From Microcella alkaliphila (GTDB lineage Bacteria; Actinomycetota; Actinomycetes; Actinomycetales; Microbacteriaceae), in assembly GCF_004216855.1 (NCBI RefSeq), contig NZ_SGXT01000016.1, positions 124,001-188,000 on the forward strand: a DNA stretch of 64,000 bases, read 5' to 3'. Shown here piece by piece: positions 8,842 to 18,045 of the stretch. Both the position numbers and the translations under genes were made by a program. Under the pieces are notes generated by a model. It was not told the origin of the DNA and made no database searches. It saw nothing but the letters and a program-made list of their open reading frames with translations. Position 1 is the first letter of the stretch. Each line of letters begins with the position of its first letter.

Positions 8842-10143
8842 CTAGCCGCGCACCCGCGCGCCCTCACCCCGGGCAACCACGACGCTCAGCAGTGCGAGGC
8901 CGACTCCGATCGCGGCGAGCACCAGGCCCACCCAGGCGGGTGCGAGGTAGCCGAACCCTGCGACGACGACGAGCCCGCCGAGGAACGCGCCGAGCGCGTT
9001 GCCGAGGTTGAGGGCCGAGTGGTTGAGGGCCGCGGCGAGCGTTTGGGAGTCGCCCGCAACATCCATGAGGCGCGTTTGGATGATCGGGGACAGGGCGGCG
9101 GCGGTGAATCCGACGGTGAAGGTGCCGATGGCGGCGCCGACCGGCGTGCCCCCCGCGAGGCCTGTGAGGGTGAGCGCCGCGGCGAGGCCCGCGAAGGCGA
9201 TGAACACGGCGCGCGTGGCGCCGCCGTCGGCGAGGCGACCGCCGAGAAGGTTGCCGAGGGTCATGCCGACGCCCGTGCTGGCGAGCAGCCACGGCACCGC
9301 GGCCGCGGAGAAGCCGGCCTCCTCGGTCGCGAGGGGCGCGATGTAGCTGTAGACGGCGAAGAAGCCGCCGAAGCCTATGGCGCCGACGGAGACGGCGATC
9401 CAGACTTGGGGGCGCGCGAAGGCCGCCAGTTCGCGGCGGATCGTCGAGTTCGGGTCGCCGGCGATTGGCGGAACGAGGATGCGCACGGCGAGGATCGTGG
9501 CCGCGAAGACGGCGGCCACGAGCAGGTAGGCGGCGCGCCAGCCGGCGGCCTGGCCGGCCGCGGTGATGATCGGCACGCCGATCACGGTCGAGACGGTGAG
9601 GCCTGCGAGCACGAGCGCGACGCCCTGGCCGCGCTTGCCGGGGCCCATAAGTTCGGCGGCGACGAGCGCGGCGACGCCGAAGTAGGCGCCGTGCGGGAGC
9701 CCGGCGATGAAGCGGGCGGCGATCACGCCCTCGATGGTGGGAAGTGCGGCGGTCGCAAGGGTGGCGAGCGTGAAGGCGACGGCGAGGGCGACGAGCAGGC
9801 CGCGGCGGGGGAACCGCCCGGCGATCGCCGCGATCGTCGGGGCTCCGACGACGACGCCGAGGGCGTAGGCGGTGATGACCCAGCCGGTGAGTCCGATTGC
9901 GGCGTCGGGGTCGGTGGCGAGCAGGCCCGGCACGAGGTCTGCGGCGATGTCGGGCAACAGGCCCATGGCGGCGAATTCGGTGACGCCGATGCCGAAGCCG
10001 CCGAGCGCGAGGGCGAGCAGCGCGGCGATCGTTCGGCGGCGAGACAGGGCCGGAATTCGGTGGGTCGCCGCGTCCGTCGGCGTGGGCACAGTCGGCACGG
10101 ACTCGGTCGGCACGGATCCGGCCGGCACGGAGGGCGTTGTCAC
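8842..10143 (-). CDS. MFS transporter, DHA1 (AraJ/Cmx-like)
   Basis: The 433-residue protein has twelve predicted helices and a Thr/Pro-rich N-terminus. The DHA1 signature is visible: FGIGVTEFAAMGLLPDIA in TM1, a loop 2-3 with GRFPRRG, LPHGAYFG in TM5, and the second-half repeat LLGGRLADGG. Relatives export sugars, chloramphenicol or other small molecules by proton antiport. The substrate is unknown. The GTG start lies six bases after a minus-strand TAGGCT (10150-10155), so the transcript is probably leaderless. It converges with the two-component operon. Confidence 0.88.
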   Translation of the reverse strand: MTTPSVPAGSVPTESVPTVPTPTDAATHRIPALSRRRTIAALLALALGGFGIGVTEFAAMGLLPDIAADLVPGLLATDPDAAIGLTGWVITAYALGVVVGAPTIAAIAGRFPRRGLLVALAVAFTLATLATAALPTIEGVIAARFIAGLPHGAYFGVAALVAAELMGPGKRGQGVALVLAGLTVSTVIGVPIITAAGQAAGWRAAYLLVAAVFAATILAVRILVPPIAGDPNSTIRRELAAFARPQVWIAVSVGAIGFGGFFAVYSYIAPLATEEAGFSAAAVPWLLASTGVGMTLGNLLGGRLADGGATRAVFIAFAGLAAALTLTGLAGGTPVGAAIGTFTVGFTAAALSPIIQTRLMDVAGDSQTLAAALNHSALNLGNALGAFLGGLVVVAGFGYLAPAWVGLVLAAIGVGLALLSVVVARGEGARVRG

Positions 10144-10192
10144 CTGTTCAGCCTATCGAATCGATTCGAGTGGGGTGCCCCTCCCCGGAGCC

Positions 10193-11746
10193 TCAGAACG
10201 GTGGTTCGTCGGGGAGCGGCGCTCTCGGCCCGAATTGTCGGCGCGGTCGGGGAGGCGGGCTGCCGTCGTCGCGGCGTTCGCGCGACCGCACAGGTCTCGC
10301 CTCCGTCGCCTTTCGCGCAGTGCTTCGCACCCGCGGCGGGTCGTCGAAGCCCGGTGGTTCGGTCACGTGGACGCGCGTGCGCGGCGATGTCCATTCGAGG
10401 CGCCCGGCGCCGAGGTGTTTCACGCTCCACGAGGTTCGGTGCTTCAGCTGGTGGTGTGACCGGCACAGGTGGGCAAGGTTGTCGGCGGAGGTCTCGCCCC
10501 CGTGAGCCCAGTCGACAGTGTGGTCGAGTTCGCAAACGCTCGCGGCCCGCACGCAGCCGGGGAACCGACACGTGTCGTCGCGCACCCGGAGGGCGGCGGC
10601 CAGGTCGGCGGGCACGGCGTAGCGCTCGCGGCCGACGCTGAGCACGGCGCCGGTGTGGGGGTCGGTGAGGATGCGCCGGAAGCTCGGTGCTCGAGCCGCC
10701 CACCGCGCAGCCGTCTCGTCGTCGATAGGACCGTAGCCTTCCAGGTGCGCCGCCCGGGCGTCGGCGGGTACGTCGACGCCGGCACGGGCAAGCAGCGTCA
10801 GGGCGGGAACCGTGATCGAGACGCGGGGTCTGATGCCGTGGCCGAGCGGCACCCGGCCGGAATCGCCGCTCGTGCCGGGGGACGAGGCCGCGCCGTCGCA
10901 GCCGAACGCGTCGCACGAACCGCCCGGCACCTCTCCCGCGACGAGGAGTGCCGTGAAGACGTCGGCACGGCGCTGGGCCGCGGTACGCGTCTCGCCGTCC
11001 CCGGCGAGGTGGCGCGCGATGTCGTTCACCCGGTCGTGGATCGCCACCGCGTCAACGGCTGGCAGGTAGGCGGTGAGGTAGGCCATCGCGTCGGCGGCGG
11101 GCTCGACCGCCACCCACCGTTCGGCGCTGGCCGTCTCGGCCCGCTGCTCGATCGGTTCGGGGTGCATCAGTTCGCGAAGCCGCCGCAGCCGTCGCGCGAA
11201 TGGGCCGACGCCCATGCGCTCTGCTGCGGATAGCGCCAGTCGCTCAAACTCGGCCCGCGTCTCGGCCGGTAGGTCGCACGCCCGGTCGATGATCAACTGA
11301 GCATGACGCGGCGTGATGACTGCGCGCTCGAGGGCGTCGGCCGTCTCGGACAGTTGGGCGCCAAGCAACTCGGCGTGCGCGATGCGGGTTTCGGCGGTGC
11401 GCTCCGACTCGCGCAGCAGCGTGGCCAGCTCGGTGGCGAGTTCGCGGCGGGCGGTGAAGCGGGGCGTCCAGGTGGCGCCGCGGCGTGCATCCGCAGAATC
11501 AGCGCCTGATGATGCGGATCGCGCAGCGGCTGTTGCGGCAACGCGGCGCTCGGTCAGTGCGCGCAACTGCTCGATCGTGCGCGCGCGACGCGCCTCGATG
11601 AGCGACTCACGAGCCTGCAATTCGATCAGGTCGTCGAGCAGTTGCTGCTCGCGCTCGCCGTCGGGATCGGCGAGGGGCACCGCGACCCCGAACCGGTTGA
11701 CCACGGCGTGGCGGTCGAAGCTCGGGGTGGCGGTGGGGGCGTCCAT
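10193..11746 (-). CDS. DUF222 and HNH endonuclease domain protein
   Basis: This protein of about 517 residues has an N-terminal helical DUF222 (13E12-like) region with Arg/Ala-rich coiled helices. A C-terminal HNH module shows CRFPGCVR, ELDHTVDW and LCRSHHQLKH, with two cysteines and the His/Asp/His residues of the metal site. Many copies of this family occur in actinomycete genomes. Its biological role is not established, although a nuclease activity is expected. I take the ATG at 11746 as start because conserved-looking sequence begins there. An upstream extension to 11857 is open but has poor coding character. The C-terminal tail is Arg/Pro-rich. Confidence 0.85.
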   Translation of the reverse strand: MDAPTATPSFDRHAVVNRFGVAVPLADPDGEREQQLLDDLIELQARESLIEARRARTIEQLRALTERRVAATAAARSASSGADSADARRGATWTPRFTARRELATELATLLRESERTAETRIAHAELLGAQLSETADALERAVITPRHAQLIIDRACDLPAETRAEFERLALSAAERMGVGPFARRLRRLRELMHPEPIEQRAETASAERWVAVEPAADAMAYLTAYLPAVDAVAIHDRVNDIARHLAGDGETRTAAQRRADVFTALLVAGEVPGGSCDAFGCDGAASSPGTSGDSGRVPLGHGIRPRVSITVPALTLLARAGVDVPADARAAHLEGYGPIDDETAARWAARAPSFRRILTDPHTGAVLSVGRERYAVPADLAAALRVRDDTCRFPGCVRAASVCELDHTVDWAHGGETSADNLAHLCRSHHQLKHRTSWSVKHLGAGRLEWTSPRTRVHVTEPPGFDDPPRVRSTARKATEARPVRSRERRDDGSPPPRPRRQFGPRAPLPDEPPF

Positions 11747-11890
11747 GAGTGAAGTGAACCAGCGACCACCGACATCCGGCGGGCGGCGGCCGGCCGCGGG
11801 CGCGCGGGCTGGGGATAACCTTGCCGAGCGGCATGAGACCGCATTGAAACACCGCACAGCTACAGGCCAGACGGCCGCGACAACCCCCGT

Positions 11891-12223
11891 TTACGGCGTG
11901 TCGTCCGCCCCGTCGCCACCCTCCAGCGCCGCCTCCAGCCGCGCCACCTTGCCGTTCAGCTCGCCGACGCGCCCCGGCCGAATGTCGGCCTTCAGCACGA
12001 GCGAGACCCGCGTACCGTACTCGCCGACGGCCTCCGTGGCGCGGCGCACGACGTCCATGACCTCGTCCCACTCCCCCTCGATCTCGGTGAACATCGACGA
12101 CGTGCGGTTCGGCAGCCCCGACTCGCGCACGATGCGCACCGCGGCCGCCACCGCCTCGTGCACCGAGTCGGGTTCCGAACCGGCCCTGCCGCCCGACGGG
12201 GCGACCGAAAAGGCGACGATCAT
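11891..12223 (-). CDS. MTH1187-family thiamine-binding protein
   Basis: The 110-residue protein begins MIVAFSVAP, continues through a Ser/Gly loop and a helix with VHEAVAAAVRIVRESG, and ends in a Leu/Glu-rich helix. This is the ferredoxin-like fold of the MTH1187/YkoF-like (DUF77) family, members of which bind thiamine or related ligands. A strong GGAAGGAG lies eight bases before the ATG. The start overlaps the GT87 stop by four bases (ATGA), so the two are translationally coupled. Why it sits with a glycosyltransferase and NnrD is not clear. Confidence 0.8.
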   Translation of the reverse strand: MIVAFSVAPSGGRAGSEPDSVHEAVAAAVRIVRESGLPNRTSSMFTEIEGEWDEVMDVVRRATEAVGEYGTRVSLVLKADIRPGRVGELNGKVARLEAALEGGDGADDTP

Positions 12224-13611
12224 GGGGATGCTCCTTCCACGTCCGCGACGGCGACAGGCGCCGAGCGCGCCTCGCCGTCCGCCCCCATCCTGCCCCGCGC
12301 GAGAGCCACGAGCATCCAGGTCGCCCACAGGAGCAGCGCGAGGTATGCGAGGTTGCGGACGGTGAGCACCACGAGCATCCAGGGTTCGGCGCTCAAGACG
12401 GCGCCGTATTCGACCGGGTAGATCACCTGCGTAAGTGCCGCGGCGGCGATCGCGATCGTCGCGGGCACGCGGAACCGCACGCCTCCGTCGGCGCGGGCGA
12501 GGATGCCGAGCACGATCGGCGCCGCGAGCCACGTCGCGAACTGCGGAGATCCGACCTTGTTCACCGTGATCAGCGCGGCCACGAGGGCGAGCGTGAGGGC
12601 GGGCAACAGTAGGTGCTCGGCGACCTTGCGGCGACGCGCGAGAAGACCGAGGGCGAGCACGCCCAGCACAACCGCGGCGAGCACAGGGGTCGCGAGTGCC
12701 GCCATGAGTTCGCTGCCCGGCCCCGACACCTGCCAGGTGAGAATGTCGGTGTCGTAGGCGATGACGGCCAACCGGTCGGCACCGGCCCCGCGAACGCCCG
12801 CGCCGCTGCCCGAGAGGCCCGCGAGCCACATCCAGGGCAGAGCGAGCGGCGACTCGACCTGCAGGCCACGGCCGGTCTGCTCGGTGAGCGGGCTGAGGAG
12901 CGCCCACCCACCGCCGAGCAGCACGCCCACCCCGATCACCACGACGCTGACGCCGAGGAAGCCGCGGGACACGTCGACCCAGCGTCGAGCGGCGACGACC
13001 GCGGCCAGCAGCAGCGCCCCCGGCCACACCTTCACCCAGGCACCCGCCGCCATGAGAGCGCCCGCCCAGCGCGGATGCTCCGCCAGTACCGCGGCCGCCG
13101 AAACCGCGAGCGCGGCCGTCACCGCGTCGATGCGGCCGAGCGCGATCGGGCCCAGCACGGCGAGAAACGCCAGCCACCACCAGGCCGCGGCGACCCGGCG
13201 CACGTCGCGCTGCACGCCCGCGAGCGCCACCAGCGCGATCGCGTTGAGCGCCGACATGAGCAGCAGCCACGCGAGCGACCCGGCAAGCCCCTGCCCAAAC
13301 GGGAACACGGCGAGCATCGGCAGCAGCGCCGGGTAGGGGTACACCCACGCCGTGTCGATGCCGACCCAGCCCTCGCCGGTGATGCCGAGCCCCGCCCAGA
13401 ACGGGTACACCAGCTGGACGTCGCCGAGCGGCAAGCCCGGCAGCAGCAGGTTTCCGGCGACCAACCAGGCGTGCACCGCGACGAAGCCGCCGATGAGGGC
13501 GACGGGATGCGCGCCCAGCGCCCTGAGGCGCGCCCGGGTCAGCGCTCGCTCCCGGGTCAGCGCTCGCTCCCGTCGAGCAGCCCGCGAATGACGGCTGGCA
13601 CGGCCGCGCAC
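12220..13611 (-). CDS. GT87-like membrane glycosyltransferase
   Basis: This integral membrane protein of about 463 residues has ten or more helices. It resembles glycosyltransferase family 87 (DUF2029), the polyprenyl-phosphomannose-dependent mannosyltransferases of actinomycete envelopes. Family-like features are the GDVQLVYPFWAGL loop after TM1, the YPYPALLP segment, GRIDAVTAAL and the WVKVWPGALLL motif. The start is uncertain: GTG at 13611 overlaps nnrD by 55 bases and lacks a ribosome site. The first 25 residues include a duplicated ERALTR made by an 18-bp tandem repeat. The glycosyl acceptor is unknown. Confidence 0.72.
   Translation of the reverse strand: MRGRASRHSRAARRERALTRERALTRARLRALGAHPVALIGGFVAVHAWLVAGNLLLPGLPLGDVQLVYPFWAGLGITGEGWVGIDTAWVYPYPALLPMLAVFPFGQGLAGSLAWLLLMSALNAIALVALAGVQRDVRRVAAAWWWLAFLAVLGPIALGRIDAVTAALAVSAAAVLAEHPRWAGALMAAGAWVKVWPGALLLAAVVAARRWVDVSRGFLGVSVVVIGVGVLLGGGWALLSPLTEQTGRGLQVESPLALPWMWLAGLSGSGAGVRGAGADRLAVIAYDTDILTWQVSGPGSELMAALATPVLAAVVLGVLALGLLARRRKVAEHLLLPALTLALVAALITVNKVGSPQFATWLAAPIVLGILARADGGVRFRVPATIAIAAAALTQVIYPVEYGAVLSAEPWMLVVLTVRNLAYLALLLWATWMLVALARGRMGADGEARSAPVAVADVEGASP
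13533..13568. repeat. 18-bp perfect tandem duplication
   Basis: Two exact 18-bp units (13533-13550 and 13551-13568) lie across the nnrD stop codon and the start of the glycosyltransferase. The unit keeps the reading frame, adds six residues to the glycosyltransferase and duplicates the nnrD stop. Confidence 0.8.
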
Positions 13612-14423
13612 AGGTCAAGAATCGTCAGCGGCCCGCCCGCCGAGGCGCGCAGCGCCGCCCGCCCGTGCACGATCGCCGCGGCGGCGGCGAGCTCGGCCAG
13701 CCGGTCGTGGTCCGCACCGCGTGCGATCTCGCTGAGCGCGAGGTCGCGCGCGTGCGTTGCGACGAGCGCTCCCAGGATGCCCGCGAGCGCGTCACCGGCG
13801 CCGGCGGTGGCGAGCCAGGGCGTCGCCTCCGCGACCACGAGCATCCGGCCGTCGGGAGTGGCAATGCGCGTCGTGGCGCCCTTCAGCAGTACGACAGCGT
13901 CGAGCGTGACCGCGGCGTCGCGCACGGCGCGCTCGGGGTCGGCCGTGACGGTGGCGCGGTCGACGCCGGTGAGTCGGGCGAGCTCACCCGCGTGCGGAGT
14001 GAGCACGCGCGGCACGGAACGGGCGCGCGGGTCTCGAGCGAGCGGCAGGGCTCCGGCGTCGAGCACGAGCGGGGCGCCCGCCTCCAGGGCGACGCTCACG
14101 CGGTGCTCCGCGAGCGGGTCGGTCTCACCGGAGTCGTCGAGTCCTGAGCCGATCAGCCACGCCTGCGCGCGGCCCGCAGCCGTGACGGTCTCCGGGCGGC
14201 GGGCGAGCACGAGATCGGCGGCGCGGCGCGGCCCGAGGTAGCGCACCATGCCGAGCCCCGTACGCAGTGCCGCCTCGACGGCGAGCACCGCGGCGCCCGG
14301 GTATCGGTCAGACCCGGCAACGACGCCGAGCACCCCGCGCGCGTACTTGTCGTCGGAATCCTCGGGCACGCGGATGCACGCGGCCGCATCTGACACCCCG
14401 AACGTCCCAGCCTCACCGCTCAT
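13557..14423 (-). CDS. nnrD: ADP-dependent NAD(P)H-hydrate dehydratase
   Basis: The 288-residue ribokinase-fold enzyme repairs hydrated NAD(P)H using a nucleoside di- or triphosphate. Visible motifs are KYARGVLGVVAGSDRYPGAA, the LTPHAGELARL segment, VLLKGATT and the catalytic glycine loop ATAGAGDALAG. Only the dehydratase half is present. The epimerase (NnrE) domain, often fused at the N-terminus, is absent and must be encoded elsewhere. The ATG is six bases after a minus-strand TAGGGT (14430-14435), suggesting a leaderless operon start for nnrD, GT87 and the thiamine-binding protein. Confidence 0.93.
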   Translation of the reverse strand: MSGEAGTFGVSDAAACIRVPEDSDDKYARGVLGVVAGSDRYPGAAVLAVEAALRTGLGMVRYLGPRRAADLVLARRPETVTAAGRAQAWLIGSGLDDSGETDPLAEHRVSVALEAGAPLVLDAGALPLARDPRARSVPRVLTPHAGELARLTGVDRATVTADPERAVRDAAVTLDAVVLLKGATTRIATPDGRMLVVAEATPWLATAGAGDALAGILGALVATHARDLALSEIARGADHDRLAELAAAAAIVHGRAALRASAGGPLTILDLCAAVPAVIRGLLDGSER

Positions 14424-14476
14424 GCGCCCACCCTACGGCGGGAATACGCTCAGCCGCCGTCCGCTTGGATGAAAGC

Positions 14477-15574
14477 GTGGATTCGATGCTTTTCAGCCCC
14501 CTGACCCTCCGATCGCTGACCCTGCGCAACCGCCTGTGGGTGTCGCCGCTGTGCCAGTACTCGTCGACGAACGCCGACGGCATGCCGACCGACTGGCACC
14601 TCGTGCACCTCGGCTCGTTCGCCCGCGGCGGTGCGGGCCTCGTCATGGCCGAGGCGACCGCCGTCGTTCCGGAAGGGCGCATTAGCCCGCACGACACCGG
14701 CATCTGGAACGACGAGCAGGCCGCCGCGTGGAAGCGGGTCACCGACTTCATCCACAGCCAGGGCTCGGCCGCGGCGATCCAGCTCGCCCACGCGGGCCGC
14801 AAGGCGAGCGTCTATCCCGAGTGGGGAACGCTCGCCGGCGGGCACGCCGGACGCGGCACGGTGCCGGTCGAGCAGGGCGGTTGGGTGACCGAGGCGCCGA
14901 GCGCGATTGCGTTCGAGCCATACGCGACGCCCGCCGCACTGTCGGCCTCGCGCATCCAGGAGCTTGTTCAGGCGTTCGCCGACGGCGCGCGTCGCAGCGT
15001 CGAGGCCGGCTTCGACCTCGTCGAGATTCACGCCGCCCACGGCTACTTGATTCACCAGTTCCTGTCGCCGCTGTCGAACGAGCGCGGCGACGAGTACGGC
15101 GGCTCACTCGAGAACCGCGCGCGCTTCCTGCTCGACATCGTGCGGGCCGTACGCGCCACCGTCGACGTGCCGGTGCTCGTGCGCTTCAGCGCCACCGACT
15201 ACACCGAGGGCGGCTGGGACGAAGACCAGACGGCGACCGTTGCCCATTGGGCGCTCGAGGCCGGAGCCGACCTGTTCGACATCTCATCCGGCGGGCTCGT
15301 GCGCGCGCCGATCCCCGTCGGGCCCGGCTACCAGGTGCCGCTCGCGGCGCACGTCCGCGAGCACGGCGAGGTGCCGGTCAACGCCGTCGGACTCATCACG
15401 ACCGCCGAGCAGGCGGAGCAGATCCTGCGCGAGGGGAAGGCCGACGCGATCATGATGGGCCGCGAGTTCATGCGCGACCCACACGCGCCGCTGCGATTTG
15501 CCCGCGAACTCGGCGTCGAGTTCGACGAAGGCGCCGACATCTGGCCGCCGCAGTACGTGCGCGCGAACGTGTAG
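14477..15574 (+). CDS. Old Yellow Enzyme family NADH:flavin oxidoreductase
   Basis: This FMN-dependent TIM-barrel enzyme of about 365 residues is in the YqjM-like OYE class. It shows LFSPLTLRSLTLRNRLWVSP, the FMN-site cysteine in SPLCQYS, the IQLAHAGRKAS segment, the active-site HAAHGYLIHQFLSP loop, the SLENRARF motif and VRFSATD. Such enzymes reduce activated C=C bonds of enones and quinones with NAD(P)H. The physiological substrate is unknown. The start is GTG at 14477 or ATG at 14486, and neither has a strong ribosome site. It is divergent from nnrD. Confidence 0.9.
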   Translation: MDSMLFSPLTLRSLTLRNRLWVSPLCQYSSTNADGMPTDWHLVHLGSFARGGAGLVMAEATAVVPEGRISPHDTGIWNDEQAAAWKRVTDFIHSQGSAAAIQLAHAGRKASVYPEWGTLAGGHAGRGTVPVEQGGWVTEAPSAIAFEPYATPAALSASRIQELVQAFADGARRSVEAGFDLVEIHAAHGYLIHQFLSPLSNERGDEYGGSLENRARFLLDIVRAVRATVDVPVLVRFSATDYTEGGWDEDQTATVAHWALEAGADLFDISSGGLVRAPIPVGPGYQVPLAAHVREHGEVPVNAVGLITTAEQAEQILREGKADAIMMGREFMRDPHAPLRFARELGVEFDEGADIWPPQYVRANV

Positions 15575-15748
15575 CGGTCAGCGCGGCGCCCCTGCGCCCC
15601 TGCGCCGCCAACTCTCTGCGCCACCAACCACTGGGTGTCGCGTCGCCCCGGTGGTTCGCATAACACGCCGCGACTGAAGCGCGCCACGCCGCGGCTCATC
15701 GGTCGAACCGGGGCCAGGCGACACTCGCACCACGGGCGATCTCGAAGT

Positions 15749-15799
15749 TCGGGCCGGCTTCACCGTCCGGGGCTCAGGATGCTCGGGCCGGCTTCACCG
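15749..15799. repeat. 17-bp direct repeat at the end of the methyltransferase gene
   Basis: TCGGGCCGGCTTCACCG occurs at 15749-15765 and again at 15783-15799, 34 bp apart. The second copy encodes the last residues of the methyltransferase and the first lies beyond its stop. This looks like a small local duplication. The rest of 15575-15773 shows no gene. Confidence 0.6.
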
Positions 15800-16643
15800 C
15801 CCGGCCGAGCACCGAGGTGGTCACGTGGTCGACGGTCGCGCCGTCGCCGCTCGTCAACATGAGGCGCAGCGACCGCATGAGCGCCGAACGCCGGTCGTCA
15901 TCGAAGCGGTCGACGACGGGGCCGAACGGGGTGCCGAACAGCCCGTTCAGCTCGGCGTCGAGGCTCGGCCAGCGCACGGGCAGCGACTCGCGCGCCGCAC
16001 GCACCTCGGATAGCCCCGCGCCCACCAGCGCGTCGACGACGTCGGCCACCGACATGGTGAGCGCTGCGTTCGAGATCGTGCGCGGGGTGCCTGCCGCGGC
16101 CGCGTCAGCGGTGAGCGCGTCGGCGAAGGCGTCGAACGGGTCGAGCCGCTCGCCCTCTGCCCACACGGCGACGACGAGCACTCCGCCGGGGCGCAGCACA
16201 CGCCGGCACTCGGCGAGGGCGGCCCGCCGGTCGGCCATGAAGGGCAGCCCCTGCTGGCAGAGCACGGCGTCGACGCTGTCGTCGGGCAGCTTGATGGCGG
16301 TCGCGTCGCCGACCAGCGCTTCGATGGGGGCGCGGCCGGGCGCGGCGTCCTCGATGGCGTAGTCGAGCATCCGGGCGCTCGAATCGCACGCGATCACGCG
16401 ACCGGACTCACCGACGGCCGCGGCCGCCGCCCGCGAGGCGGCACCCGTGCCGGCGGCGACGTCGAGCACCGTCGCGCCGGGCGTGAGGCGCGCGAGGCGC
16501 ACCAGCCGGTGAGCCCACGGCTCGAAGAGGACGGGATCGAGGTAGCGGTGATAGTTCTCGGGAACGCTCGGTGCGTCGAAGTGGTTGCGGCGCGGCGCGC
16601 CCGCCGCAGAACTCGACGAGCGGGATGCGGTTGCCGCGTTCAC
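15774..16643 (-). CDS. Class I SAM-dependent methyltransferase
   Basis: The 289-residue protein has the SAM motif VLDVAAGTGAAS, an acidic second strand (VIACDSS), GDATAIKLPDDSVDAVLC and RVLRPGGVLVVAVW, which are the ordered motifs of a UbiE-like methyltransferase. The substrate is unknown. The GTG start is four bases after the E2 stop, so it is probably the last gene of the dehydrogenase operon. Nothing in sequence links it to branched-chain acid metabolism beyond position. Confidence 0.85.
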   Translation of the reverse strand: MNAATASRSSSSAAGAPRRNHFDAPSVPENYHRYLDPVLFEPWAHRLVRLARLTPGATVLDVAAGTGAASRAAAAAVGESGRVIACDSSARMLDYAIEDAAPGRAPIEALVGDATAIKLPDDSVDAVLCQQGLPFMADRRAALAECRRVLRPGGVLVVAVWAEGERLDPFDAFADALTADAAAAGTPRTISNAALTMSVADVVDALVGAGLSEVRAARESLPVRWPSLDAELNGLFGTPFGPVVDRFDDDRRSALMRSLRLMLTSGDGATVDHVTTSVLGRAVKPARAS

Positions 16644-16647
16644 GGCG

Positions 16648-18045
16648 CTACACCCGCCCCAGCACGGTCGCCGGGTCCGTCAGCATCCGCCCGACGTCGG
16701 TGAGGAAGCGCGCCCCCTGCTCGCCGTCGACGAGCCGATGGTCGAACGACAGGCTGAGCGTCATGACGTCGCGCAGGCGCACCTTTCCGCGATGCTCCCA
16801 CGGACGGCGCTGCACGGCACCGGTCGCGAGGATCGCCGCCTGCCCGGGCACGAGGATCGGCGTCCCGGCGTCGATGCCGAAGACGCCCACATTCGAAATG
16901 GTGATCGTGCCGCCACTCAGCTGCTGCGGGCTGAGTTCGCCGGCCCGCGCGGTGCGCGCCAGATCTCCGATGCTGTCAGCGAGCTCCGCGACCGTCTTCG
17001 CGTGTGCGTCGCGCACGACGGGCACCATCAGCCCGCGTGGCGCGGCGACCGCGATGCCGAGGTTCACGTGACCCCACTCGACGATCTCGGAGGCGTCGTC
17101 GTTCCAGTGGGAGTTCAGTGCGGGCTGAGCCGCAGCCGCCAAGCACACCGCCTTCGAGATGACGGCGAGCAGCGAGGCGCGGTCGCCCGCCTCGGTGAGC
17201 CGCCTCACGAGCTTCATCGTGCGCGTGACGTCGACCGTGAGGAACACGCTCGCGTGCGGCGCCGTGAAGGCGCTGTCGACCATGGCCTGCGCCGTCGCCT
17301 TGCGCACGCCCTTGATCGGAGTGCGACGCTCGGCCGGGTAGCCCGCACGCGCTGGTGAGGGGCCAGAGGCGGCACGGTCGCCCGTCGACGGTGCACTCGA
17401 GGAGGCCGGGGCGCTCGGCGCGCTCGGCGCCGACACCGCGTGCTGCACGTCGTCGCGGGTCACGAGGCCGTGCGGCCCGGAGCCGGTGAGCTGGGCGAGA
17501 TCGACGCCGAGGGTGTGCGCGAGCTTCCGCACGGGCGGGGTCGCGAGGGTGCGGGTGCTGGCTGCCGGCGCGGACGGGGTCGCGGTCGCGACGGCGGCCG
17601 GGGCGTCCGGGATGCTCGTCGCGGCGGGCATGAACGCCCCCTTCCGCGCCTTCCGCGCGGGCGCCCTGCCGGAGGCCGCGGCGGGCCCGTAGCCGACGAG
17701 TACCGACTGGCGCTCGGGCTCGGCCGGAGCCGCGGCCGCGGGCTCTGCGGAGGACGCACTTGCCGCGGGCGCGTCGGGGACCGACGCGGGTGCGGCGTCG
17801 CCACCGCCCACCTCGAAGCGCACGATCGGCGTGCCGACCCGCACCGTCTCGCCGGGTTCGGCGCACAGTTCGGTGACGACGCCGGCGACGGGCGACGGCA
17901 ACTGCACGACGGCCTTCGCGGTCTCGACGTCGGCGATCGTCTGATTGAGCGTCACGGTGTCGCCGACGCTGATGTGCCACTCGACGAGTTCAGACTCGGT
18001 GAGCCCCTCGCCAAGGTCGGGCAGGCGGAACTCGCGGGTCGCCAT
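16648..18045 (-). CDS. 2-oxo acid dehydrogenase E2, dihydrolipoyl acyltransferase
   Basis: The 465-residue protein has one N-terminal lipoyl domain with the lipoyl lysine at residue 44 in DVETAKAVV and an Ala/Pro-rich linker. A peripheral subunit-binding domain (PPVRKLAHTLGVDL, GPHGLVTRDDV) and a C-terminal catalytic acyltransferase domain ending with the active-site motif SFDHRLVDGEQ follow. It moves the acyl group from E1 to CoA and forms the core of the complex. A single lipoyl domain and its E1 neighbours suggest a branched-chain 2-oxo acid complex, though pyruvate cannot be excluded. Start and upstream stop share one base (TGATG). Confidence 0.92.
   Translation of the reverse strand: MATREFRLPDLGEGLTESELVEWHISVGDTVTLNQTIADVETAKAVVQLPSPVAGVVTELCAEPGETVRVGTPIVRFEVGGGDAAPASVPDAPAASASSAEPAAAAPAEPERQSVLVGYGPAAASGRAPARKARKGAFMPAATSIPDAPAAVATATPSAPAASTRTLATPPVRKLAHTLGVDLAQLTGSGPHGLVTRDDVQHAVSAPSAPSAPASSSAPSTGDRAASGPSPARAGYPAERRTPIKGVRKATAQAMVDSAFTAPHASVFLTVDVTRTMKLVRRLTEAGDRASLLAVISKAVCLAAAAQPALNSHWNDDASEIVEWGHVNLGIAVAAPRGLMVPVVRDAHAKTVAELADSIGDLARTARAGELSPQQLSGGTITISNVGVFGIDAGTPILVPGQAAILATGAVQRRPWEHRGKVRLRDVMTLSLSFDHRLVDGEQGARFLTDVGRMLTDPATVLGRV

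Noticed and set aside
9019-10641. 540-codon open frame on the plus strand
   Set aside because: It is antisense to the MFS transporter and part of the HNH gene. Its product is Gly/Glu/Arg-rich with no domain, typical of the opposite strand of a high-GC membrane-protein gene.
12224-13618. Long minus-strand frame fused ahead of the thiamine-binding protein
   Set aside because: It is out of frame with the GT87 gene and of low-complexity Arg/Gly composition. The true start has a strong ribosome site at 12223.
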